Of a stretch of 5,817 nucleotides of DNA, positions 1-5,282 are shown piece after piece (the stretch's first letter is position 1; each line of letters begins with the position of its first letter). Below the pieces are notes generated by a model. It was given only the letters and a program-made list of their open reading frames with translations. It was not told where the DNA came from and did not search any database. Location: contig USNA01000071.1 of the NCBI GenBank assembly GCA_900555955.1, forward strand, positions 1 through 5,817. Reading direction: 5' to 3'. This DNA is from an uncultured Collinsella sp. (lineage in GTDB: Bacteria; Actinomycetota; Coriobacteriia; Coriobacteriales; Coriobacteriaceae). The position numbers were made by a program, and so were the translations under genes.

Positions 1-2
1 TA

Positions 3-695
3 TCGGTCAGGGGGGGGGGTGGGCCTGCCCATGCAACCGATAACGCCGCCCTTATGCGCTTGGCTGACTACTTGGAGCAAGAGACCGATGATACGTATCT
101 GAAGGTCTACAGCCTGGGTGATGACTTTTGGAATAACGATGCCTACTGCGTGACGAGCGATCCCGAGCGCGTGCGTCGCGCCATGGAGTCGGGCGGCAAC
201 GCGTGGCTCAAAGGCGAAGAGGCCCCGTGCCGTCCCGTCGTCGATGACGCGCCGGTGTTTAAGGCGAATATTTGGAGCGCCCGTTCACGTGAGGAGCTCG
301 CGGAGCTACGCGAGCGCGTTGCCGTTGAGGTGCCGGAACTCTCGCTCGTGTTTCCCAACAACCGCGTGCGCCTGTTTGACATCCTTCCGGCTGGTTGGGA
401 TAAGGGCTGCGCTGCGCTGGAGTTGGCGCGCGCTTTGGGCCTGACGCCCGACGAGGTGGCCGCATTCGGAGATTCCGATAACGACCTGCCCATGATCGAC
501 GCCGTTCCCAACTCCGTTGCAGTCGCCAATGCCAACGAGGCTGTCACGGCTGCCGCGCGCTGGCATATCGGCGCTGCGGCAGACGATGCGGTTGCCGGGG
601 CTCTGCATCAGATTGCCGCCTGCGCCGCGACGGGGGAGATGCCGCCGTTTATGCGTCAGATGGATGCGACGGGTTTCGACGTCACGAACGTCTAG
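3..695 (+). CDS. Cof-type HAD-superfamily phosphatase, 5' partial
   Basis: Haloacid dehalogenase-like hydrolase of the Cof/YidA type. These cytosolic enzymes remove phosphate from sugar phosphates, FMN or similar small molecules; the substrate cannot be told here. Seen: the C-terminal core holds the motif III lysine in GWDKG (Lys codon 402-404) and the Mg-binding motif IV GDSDNDLPM (first Asp codon 471-473), followed by SVAVANANEAV, a typical Cof ending. The N-terminal DxDGT nucleophile motif is missing because the gene begins before the window. The frame stays open to base 3, and the ATG at 54 has no ribosome binding site, so it is probably internal. The family is usually about 260-290 residues; 230 are visible, the first part being mostly the cap domain. 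A G10 run at 10-19 lies inside the reading frame, so the first few codons are less certain. The gene is probably co-transcribed with the LysR gene 10 bp downstream. Confidence 0.85.
   Translation, partial: SVRGGGGPAHATDNAALMRLADYLEQETDDTYLKVYSLGDDFWNNDAYCVTSDPERVRRAMESGGNAWLKGEEAPCRPVVDDAPVFKANIWSARSREELAELRERVAVEVPELSLVFPNNRVRLFDILPAGWDKGCAALELARALGLTPDEVAAFGDSDNDLPMIDAVPNSVAVANANEAVTAAARWHIGAAADDAVAGALHQIAACAATGEMPPFMRQMDATGFDVTNV
10..19. repeat. G10 homopolymer tract
   Basis: Ten consecutive G residues lie within the reading frame of the HAD gene, where they would encode part of an Arg-Gly-Gly-Gly stretch. Such tracts can slip during replication or be miscalled in sequencing. The frame is open on both sides as written. 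Confidence 0.9.
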
Positions 696-700
696 GGAGA
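694..700 (+). promoter_or_regulatory. Ribosome binding site of the LysR gene, overlapping the HAD stop codon
   Basis: AGGGAGA lies 5 bases before the ATG at 706 and starts within the TAG stop of the HAD gene (693-695). It sets the LysR start at 706. The same frame is open back to an ATG at 517, but that start would overlap the HAD gene extensively and would add 63 residues ahead of the normal helix-turn-helix start. The overlap suggests translational coupling. Confidence 0.8.
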
Positions 701-705
701 CAGCC

Positions 706-1602
706 ATGAAGCTCCAGCAGCTCAGATATGTCGTCAAAGTTGCCGAATGCGGCAGCATCACCGAAGCCTCGCGCCGGCTCTTTGTGTCGCAGCCTTCGAT
801 TACCGCGTCGATTCGCGATCTCGAAAACGAGATGGGTGTGCACATCTTTGAGCGCACCAACAAGGGCGTCGTTGTGTCCGAGGAAGGCGAGACCTTCTTG
901 GGCTATGCGCGCCAGGTACTCGACCAGGCCGATCTGCTCGAAGGCAAGTACAAGGGCGCATCCGAGCAGGTGCCGCACTTTAGTGTGAGCTGCCAGCATT
1001 ATTCCTTTGCTGTCAACGCGTTTGTCGATGTGATCCGTGAGTTCGATGCCGCGCGCTACGACTTTACCCTGCGCGAGGAACAGACCCACGAGATTATCGA
1101 GGACGTCGCGCATATGAAAAGCGAGCTCGGCATCCTGTATCTGTCGGAGCACAATCGCGAGGTCATCGAGCGCATGCTGGTGGCCAACGAGCTCGTGTTC
1201 GAAGGGCTCTTCTGCGCTACGCCGCATGTCTTCGTGTGCGCCGACCATCCGCTGGCGGGCCGCTCCAGCGTGACGCTCGAGGACTTGGAAGACTACCCGT
1301 TTTTGTCTTACGAGCAGGGCAGCTATAACTCGTTCTACTATTCCGAGGAACTGACCTCGACGTTTGAGCGTCGCAAGAATATCCGCGTGCGCGACCGTGC
1401 GACGCTGTTCAACCTGGCTATGGGCCTCAACGGTTACACGGTATGCTCGGGCGTGATCAGTCACGAGCTCAACGGCCCCGGCATCATCTCGATTCCGCTC
1501 GATGTAGACGAGTACATGGAGATCGGCATCATTACGCGCAAGAACACGACGCTCACGCGCTACGGCCAAGCCTATATCGACGCGATTCGTCAGCATATCT
1601 AG
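706..1602 (+). CDS. LysR-family transcriptional regulator, MtaR/CmbR/CpsY-like
   Basis: DNA-binding regulator of 298 residues, the normal LysR length. Seen: an N-terminal winged helix-turn-helix (about residues 1-60: MKLQQLRYVVKVAECGS, then ASRRLFVSQPSITASIRDLE), a linker helix, and a periplasmic-binding-protein-like effector domain from about residue 90. The stretches FSVSCQHYSF, LGILYL, YYSEELTSTF and VRDRATLFNLAMGLNGYTVCSG recall the streptococcal MtaR/CmbR/CpsY branch, as I remember it. Members of that branch control methionine and cysteine uptake and synthesis. The next gene downstream is a methionine synthase-like gene, and a T-N11-A palindrome lies between them, so that gene is the likely target (inference). 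The gene probably has no promoter of its own and is read from the HAD transcript. Confidence is high for the LysR family and moderate for the sub-branch and the methionine role. Confidence 0.92.
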   Translation: MKLQQLRYVVKVAECGSITEASRRLFVSQPSITASIRDLENEMGVHIFERTNKGVVVSEEGETFLGYARQVLDQADLLEGKYKGASEQVPHFSVSCQHYSFAVNAFVDVIREFDAARYDFTLREEQTHEIIEDVAHMKSELGILYLSEHNREVIERMLVANELVFEGLFCATPHVFVCADHPLAGRSSVTLEDLEDYPFLSYEQGSYNSFYYSEELTSTFERRKNIRVRDRATLFNLAMGLNGYTVCSGVISHELNGPGIISIPLDVDEYMEIGIITRKNTTLTRYGQAYIDAIRQHI

Positions 1603-1648
1603 GCTGCTACATTCTGCACGGGTCAAATCTCTTTATGGCAGTCCAGGC

Positions 1649-1671
1649 TGATATAGGAAACATCTATATCA
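1649..1671. promoter_or_regulatory. Candidate LysR operator (MET-box-like inverted repeat)
   Basis: Perfect inverted repeat with 8-bp arms, TGATATAG and CTATATCA, separated by GAAACAT. Its core TAGGAAACATCTA fits the LysR T-N11-A rule. The outer pattern TATAG-N7-CTATA matches the outer bases and spacing of the MET-box (TATAGTTTSAAACTATA) reported for streptococcal MtaR/MetR, as I recall it. It lies 87 bp before the metE-like start and just upstream of candidate -10 boxes, where a LysR activator would be expected to bind. The symmetry is seen directly; binding by the adjacent LysR protein is inferred. Confidence 0.65.
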
Positions 1672-1677
1672 AACTGT

Positions 1678-1691
1678 TATAAACGTATATT
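1678..1691 (+). promoter_or_regulatory. Candidate -10 region of the metE-like gene
   Basis: The AT-rich stretch contains TATAAA (1678-1683) and TATATT (1686-1691), both possible -10 boxes. No good -35 box lies 16-18 bp upstream; that position is occupied by the inverted repeat at 1649-1671. This would suit an activator-dependent promoter. Which hexamer is used cannot be decided from sequence. Confidence 0.35.
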
Positions 1692-1703
1692 TTACGATGG
1701 CCA

Positions 1704-1717
1704 TATGAGCGCTCATA
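1704..1717. repeat. 14-bp perfect palindrome in the metE-like leader
   Basis: TATGAGCGCTCATA reads the same on both strands with no spacer. It sits downstream of the candidate -10 boxes and 40 bp before the start codon, so it would fall in the untranslated leader or near the transcription start. It does not fit the T-N11-A LysR pattern. It may be a second operator; no protein can be assigned. Confidence 0.4.
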
Positions 1718-1743
1718 CTCTGTCCCAGTAAAGCAACCAATGC

Positions 1744-1752
1744 AAAGGGAGA
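1744..1752 (+). promoter_or_regulatory. Ribosome binding site deciding the metE-like start
   Basis: AAAGGGAGA ends 5 bases before the ATG at 1758. An in-frame ATG at 1740 lies upstream of this site and has no ribosome binding site of its own, so 1758 is preferred. Confidence 0.8.
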
Positions 1753-1757
1753 TATCT

Positions 1758-2891
1758 ATGAGCACTTCGATTCAACCGAACGCGCCGTTTCGCGCCGATA
1801 TCGTCGGCAGCTTTCTTCGTCCGCAGGCTGTAAAGGACGCCCGTGCTGCCTACGCCGCGGGTACGCTCGATGACGACGGCCTTAAGGCCGTCGAGGATGA
1901 GGCCATTCGCGACCTGGTGGACAAGCAAAAGGCCGCTGGTCTGCAGGTGATTACCGACGGCGAGTTCCGCCGCAGTTACTGGCACCTCGACTTTATGTGG
2001 GGGCTCAACGGCATTGAACGCCGTACCTCGCGTACGGGCTATATGTTCCATGACGAGGAGACCACGGCCGATACCGCCGTGGTGACCGGCCCCATCAGCG
2101 GCGAGAACCATCCGTTTTTCGAGCACTTCAAATTTGTCAAGGCGCTCGAGGGGGAGGGCCAGGTCGCGCGGCAAACCATTCCGGCGCCGATCCAGACGTT
2201 CTCCGAGGTCACGCTCGATCGCTGCGACGGCCAGCAGGAAAGCCTGCGCGCCGTCTACAAGACCGACGAAGATCTCGCCGATGCCATCGCCGCGGCATAT
2301 CGCACGGTGATCGCCGACCTGTATGCCGCGGGCTGCCGCAACATCCAGTTTGATGACTGCACCTGGGGCATCTACTGCGATGCCGATTTTGTCGCCAAAA
2401 CCGGCATGAGCCCGGTCGACCTGCAAAAGGTAAGCGAGCTGGGCGTGGCGCTCAACAATGCCGCCATCGCGGGCAAGCCCGACGATTTGGTTATCAACAC
2501 GCACGTATGCCGCGGCAACTACCACTCCACCTATGCTTTTGAGGGTGGCTACGACCCCATCGCGCCGTACCTGTTTACGCGCGAGGACGTCGATGCGTTC
2601 TATCTGGAGTTCGATACGCCGCGCGCCGGTGGTTTTGAGCCGCTCAAGTACGTTGCTCCCGGCAAGAAGGTCGTGTTGGGCCTGGTGACCACCAAGGCCG
2701 CTGAGCTTGAGGACGAGGATGCCATCGTCGAGCGTATTCACGAGGCTGCAAAGTATGTTCCGCTCGAGAACCTGTATCTGTCGCCCCAGTGCGGCTTTGC
2801 CAGCTGCGAGATTGGCAACAAGCTGACCGAGGACGAGCAATGGGCAAAGATCGCGCTGGTCAAGCGTATTGCCGAGCGCGTTTGGAAATAG
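1758..2891 (+). CDS. Core cobalamin-independent methionine synthase family protein (YxjG/YxjH-like)
   Basis: Cytosolic zinc enzyme of 377 residues, corresponding to the C-terminal catalytic barrel of MetE without the N-terminal domain found in the roughly 750-residue canonical enzyme. The expected reaction is methyl transfer to homocysteine, or a related thiol, giving methionine; the methyl donor is uncertain. Seen: near the N-terminus, ADIVGSFLRP, a typical family opening, then ITDGEFRR; a mid-protein FDDCTWG; and all four zinc ligands expected from E. coli MetE: His249 and Cys251 (THVCRGN), Glu284 (YLEFDTPR) and Cys345 (SPQCGF). Length and motifs match Bacillus subtilis YxjG/YxjH, which belong to the SAM-riboswitch (S-box) regulon there. 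No such riboswitch is seen here; control by the upstream LysR gene through the 1649-1671 repeat is more likely. Family assignment is strong; physiological substrate and donor are inferred. No hairpin terminator follows, so reading into uraA is possible. Confidence 0.9.
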   Translation: MSTSIQPNAPFRADIVGSFLRPQAVKDARAAYAAGTLDDDGLKAVEDEAIRDLVDKQKAAGLQVITDGEFRRSYWHLDFMWGLNGIERRTSRTGYMFHDEETTADTAVVTGPISGENHPFFEHFKFVKALEGEGQVARQTIPAPIQTFSEVTLDRCDGQQESLRAVYKTDEDLADAIAAAYRTVIADLYAAGCRNIQFDDCTWGIYCDADFVAKTGMSPVDLQKVSELGVALNNAAIAGKPDDLVINTHVCRGNYHSTYAFEGGYDPIAPYLFTREDVDAFYLEFDTPRAGGFEPLKYVAPGKKVVLGLVTTKAAELEDEDAIVERIHEAAKYVPLENLYLSPQCGFASCEIGNKLTEDEQWAKIALVKRIAERVWK

Positions 2892-2938
2892 CGGTAACGT
2901 TCGCAGGTGACGGCGCGTGCGAGACATAGCGTATCGCG

Positions 2939-2944
2939 TACAAT
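2939..2944 (+). promoter_or_regulatory. Candidate -10 box of uraA
   Basis: TACAAT matches the -10 consensus at five of six positions and lies 69 bp before the uraA start codon. No convincing -35 box is present 16-18 bp upstream, so the promoter call is weak. Confidence 0.3.
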
Positions 2945-2950
2945 GGTTCG

Positions 2951-2989
2951 GATCGTATCGTTCGGGCAGGTTATCCGATATGCTCGATC
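2951..2989 (+). other. Bulged hairpin in the uraA leader
   Basis: GATCG (2951-2955) can pair with CGATC (2985-2989), and TATCG (2956-2960) with CGATA (2976-2980), leaving TGCT (2981-2984) as a bulge. An alternative small stem TCGG/CCGA (2962-2965 with 2975-2978) competes with it. The hairpin would sit near the 5' end of a transcript started from the TACAAT box. It has no T-tract, so it is not a terminator, and I do not recognise a PyrR-binding loop. Confidence 0.3.
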
Positions 2990-3013
2990 GCCCTTCCATT
3001 CGAAAGGACATCC

Positions 3014-4348
3014 ATGTCCCAATCCTCGACGCCCGCCGTCACCGATGCCATCTACGATGCATCGTCGCTCGGCCGCCCGCGCATGTTCCTGCTCGGCCTG
3101 CAGCACCTGTTTGCCATGTTTGGCGCCACCGTGCTGGTACCCGTGCTCACCGGTCTCTCGGTTTCGGCGACGCTTTTGTTTGCCGGCTTGGGCACGCTGC
3201 TGTTTCACTTCCTGTCGCGCGGTAAGGTGCCGGCATTTTTGGGCTCATCGTTTGCCTTTATTGCCGGTTATGCCGCCATCGCGCCCAACGGCGAGGCCGA
3301 GTTATTGCCTTACGCTTGTCTGGGCGTTGCCTGCGCCGGATTGCTCTACCCGGTGCTGGCGGCGCTCTTCCGTGCGTTTGGTGCCAAGCGCGTCATGCGC
3401 TTCTTCCCGCCGGTGGTGACGGGCCCCATCGTCATTTCCATCGGTCTGATCCTGGCAAGCTCCGCCATTGCCAACTGCCAGACCAATTGGCTCGTCGCCG
3501 TTATCGCCGTGGCAGTGATCGTCATCTGCAACATCTGGGGCCGCGGCATGGTCAAGATTGTGCCGATCCTGCTGGGCGTTGCGGTGAGCTATGCCGTTGC
3601 CGCCGCGCTGGGCGAGGTCGACTTTTCTGGCGTCGCAGCCGCTCCCTGGGTTGGTTTGCCCATCGTGTGGGATAACACCGTGTTTGCGCTCTTTGGGCCG
3701 CAGTTCGATAGCGGTCTTGCCACGACGGCCATCATCACCATCATGCCGCTGGCCTTTGCGACCATGATCGAGCATATCGGTGACATCTCCGCTATCGGCT
3801 CCACTTGCGAGCGTAACTACATCGCCGACCCCGGCCTGCACCGCACGCTGCTCGGCGACGGCCTTGCCACGATTCTGGCTTCGCTCTTTGGCGCTCCGGC
3901 CAACACCACGTATGGCGAGAACACCGGCGTGCTTGCCCTGACGCGTGTGTTCGACCCGCGCGTGATTCGCGTTGCCGCGTGCTGTGCCATCGTGCTTTCG
4001 TTCTGCCCCAAGTTCGCTGCCGTAATCGCCGCCATGCCGGCATGCGTTATCGGCGGCGTGTCGCTCGTGCTCTATGGCATGATCAGTGCCGTGGGCGTAC
4101 GCAACCTCATTGAGAACCAGGTCGATTTCCAGAACAACCGCAACGTGCTGGTGGCAGCTCTGGTGCTCGTGCTTTCACTCGGCATTGCCTATAGCACCGC
4201 CGGTGCCATCGTGCTGGAGCTGGGCGGCGTGACGATTTCGCTTTCCGGCCTTGCCGTGGGCTCGCTGGTGGGTATCGTGCTCAACGCGATTCTGCCCGGC
4301 AATGATTTTGAGTTTGATGTCTCCGAGCTTGAGGAGGCTGCTGAGTAG
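3014..4348 (+). CDS. uraA: Uracil permease (NCS2/NAT family)
   Basis: Inner-membrane symporter for uracil uptake, feeding pyrimidine salvage. It has 444 residues, close to E. coli UraA (429), and is strongly hydrophobic throughout, consistent with the 14 membrane segments (7+7 inverted repeat) of the family. Seen: LQHLFAMFGATVLVPVL near the N-terminus; KVPAFLGSSFAFI, matching the UraA substrate-site segment; EHIGD with Glu253 (UraA Glu241); NTTYGENTGVLALTRV with Glu302 (UraA Glu290); and an acidic C-terminal tail after the last helix. NTTYGEN points to the uracil branch rather than xanthine/urate carriers. Asp257 stands where E. coli UraA has His245, as in several other family members. AAAGGA (3003-3008) is a good ribosome binding site for the ATG at 3014. 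It is probably transcribed from its own leader and ends at the strong hairpin at 4374. No upp or pyr gene is adjacent. Confidence 0.93.
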   Translation: MSQSSTPAVTDAIYDASSLGRPRMFLLGLQHLFAMFGATVLVPVLTGLSVSATLLFAGLGTLLFHFLSRGKVPAFLGSSFAFIAGYAAIAPNGEAELLPYACLGVACAGLLYPVLAALFRAFGAKRVMRFFPPVVTGPIVISIGLILASSAIANCQTNWLVAVIAVAVIVICNIWGRGMVKIVPILLGVAVSYAVAAALGEVDFSGVAAAPWVGLPIVWDNTVFALFGPQFDSGLATTAIITIMPLAFATMIEHIGDISAIGSTCERNYIADPGLHRTLLGDGLATILASLFGAPANTTYGENTGVLALTRVFDPRVIRVAACCAIVLSFCPKFAAVIAAMPACVIGGVSLVLYGMISAVGVRNLIENQVDFQNNRNVLVAALVLVLSLGIAYSTAGAIVLELGGVTISLSGLAVGSLVGIVLNAILPGNDFEFDVSELEEAAE

Positions 4349-4373
4349 CAGCTGCGTTCAGCTAAAACAAGAT

Positions 4374-4411
4374 ATGGTGCCCATGCGTATATGCGTGTGG
4401 GCACCATTTTT
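4374..4411. terminator. Shared bidirectional terminator of uraA and the esterase gene
   Basis: Perfect 10-bp stem, ATGGTGCCCA (4374-4383) with TGGGCACCAT (4398-4407), extendable inward by wobble and GC pairs. On the + strand it is followed by TTTTT (4407-4411). On the - strand the stem is followed by ATCTTGTTTT, a weaker T-rich tail. It lies 25 bp after the uraA stop and directly beyond the esterase stop codon, so it can end both convergent transcripts. Confidence 0.88.
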
Positions 4412-5075
4412 AATGTGTCAGTATCCAGTGGATGCCGCGGGCCATGCGTAAGTCGGTTTGGGCAAAGTGATTGCCGGGGTTGAGCTCCAGCGTTGTTGGA
4501 ATGCCGCGCTCGACGAGCAACGCTTCCATCGCGCGTGTGTCGTCGAGTACATGCCGCATCATGCGGTTGGGCGTCTTGGTTTCCTTTTTGCCGAGTGACA
4601 GGTAGACGGCTTGCGGGCTGCCGGCAAAAGGGGCCGTGCTGGCACGGTCGACAAAGTCGGGAAACCATAGCGACCCCGATGCGCTCGCGGCGCGGTCAAA
4701 GGCGTCGGTTTGCCAGAGGGGCCAGAGTGCGAAGAGGCCCGCGAGCGAGTAACCGGCAATGCCGCGCCAGGTGGGCGGCTGAGGAAGCGACGACTCGACC
4801 TGGGGGATTATCTGATTCAGCAGCTCATCAAGAAAATCGGCAGCTTGGCCGCCGAAAGGCTCGGCATCGCGTACGGTCCCGTCGCATGCCCAGGGGCTCA
4901 GCTCGCGATTCCAATCGAGCCCGCCAATGGTGACGAGGGCGAATGGCGGACAGTCGAGCTCTCGGCAACACTTATAAACCTCGCTGCCGTCGCCCACGAC
5001 CACAGGAAGGTAGATGACAGGCGCGCTTTCCGTATGATTCGAATAAACGGTTATCTGCTTTTGATGCGCTTCCAT
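4410..5075 (-). CDS. Small alpha/beta-hydrolase-fold esterase (esterase D / Fes-IroE-like)
   Basis: Predicted serine esterase of 221 residues, probably cytosolic since no signal peptide or membrane segment is seen. Seen: the nucleophile elbow GYSLAG with Ser110; a C-terminal PGNHF with His203 as the likely catalytic histidine; SLGKKETKT (about 159-167), the position where this putative-esterase family usually has its acidic strand end; and an early VIYLPVVVGDG segment. Family members cleave siderophore, formylglutathione or acyl-sugar esters; the substrate here cannot be inferred. It is shorter than Fes or IroE, lacking an N-terminal extension. The ATG at 5075 has a weak GAGAGAAG site about 9 bases upstream. 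A possible minus-strand promoter (TTGTCT at 5158-5153, CATACG at 5134-5129, 18-bp spacer) lies upstream but is weak. It converges on uraA, and its TAA stop (4412-4410) lies in the terminator T-tract. Confidence 0.82.
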   Translation of the reverse strand: MEAHQKQITVYSNHTESAPVIYLPVVVGDGSEVYKCCRELDCPPFALVTIGGLDWNRELSPWACDGTVRDAEPFGGQAADFLDELLNQIIPQVESSLPQPPTWRGIAGYSLAGLFALWPLWQTDAFDRAASASGSLWFPDFVDRASTAPFAGSPQAVYLSLGKKETKTPNRMMRHVLDDTRAMEALLVERGIPTTLELNPGNHFAQTDLRMARGIHWILTH

Positions 5076-5187
5076 GACGGGCTTCTCTCAGTGTTGTGAT
5101 ATCGGCAGCCCCAATTGTCGCACGCCAGCGTATGCCGGTTGGGCTAGACCAAAGACAATCTCGTGCATCCCCTGCGGACGCATATGG

Positions 5188-5225
5188 AAAACGCCACCGC
5201 CGGAGGGGAGCTCGGCGGTGGCGTT
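5188..5225 (-). terminator. Strong terminator of the surface-protein gene
   Basis: Perfect 13-bp GC-rich stem, AACGCCACCGCCG (5190-5202) with CGGCGGTGGCGTT (5213-5225), and a 10-base loop. Read on the - strand it is followed by a TTTT run (5191-5188, partly within the stem). It lies 57 bp beyond the stop of the sortase-anchored protein and upstream of the esterase, so it separates the two minus-strand genes. The rest of the 5076-5282 gap shows nothing else definite. Confidence 0.85.
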
Positions 5226-5282
5226 GTTAAACGGTGCTGGGGCTCGGGGCCTTCGCGGGAGCTGCCATGTGCGCAGAGGCGT

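Noticed and set aside
682..1626. 314-codon open frame on the - strand opposite the LysR gene
   Set aside because: It is a shadow of the LysR coding frame, lacks any known motif, and the + strand gene has clear family features and a ribosome binding site.
1697..1704. ATGGCCAT 8-bp palindrome next to the 14-bp palindrome
   Set aside because: Too short to stand out from chance in a region of this size.
1603..1757. SAM (S-box) riboswitch before the metE-like gene, as in B. subtilis yxjG/yxjH
   Set aside because: No S-box conserved core or terminator/antiterminator pair is visible, and the gap is mostly taken by the AT-rich promoter region and two palindromes.
1713..3011. 432-codon open frame on the - strand opposite the metE-like gene
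   Set aside because: It is a mirror of a strongly supported gene in GC-rich DNA, with no recognisable domain and low-complexity Arg/Gly/Ala/Leu composition.
2892..3013. PyrR-type attenuator before uraA
   Set aside because: No PyrR-binding loop consensus and no hairpin followed by a T-tract are seen in the leader.
3302..3841. Minus-strand open frame opposite uraA, rich in Asp, Gly and His
   Set aside because: The composition is what antisense of hydrophobic membrane codons gives; there is no domain and no independent start signal.
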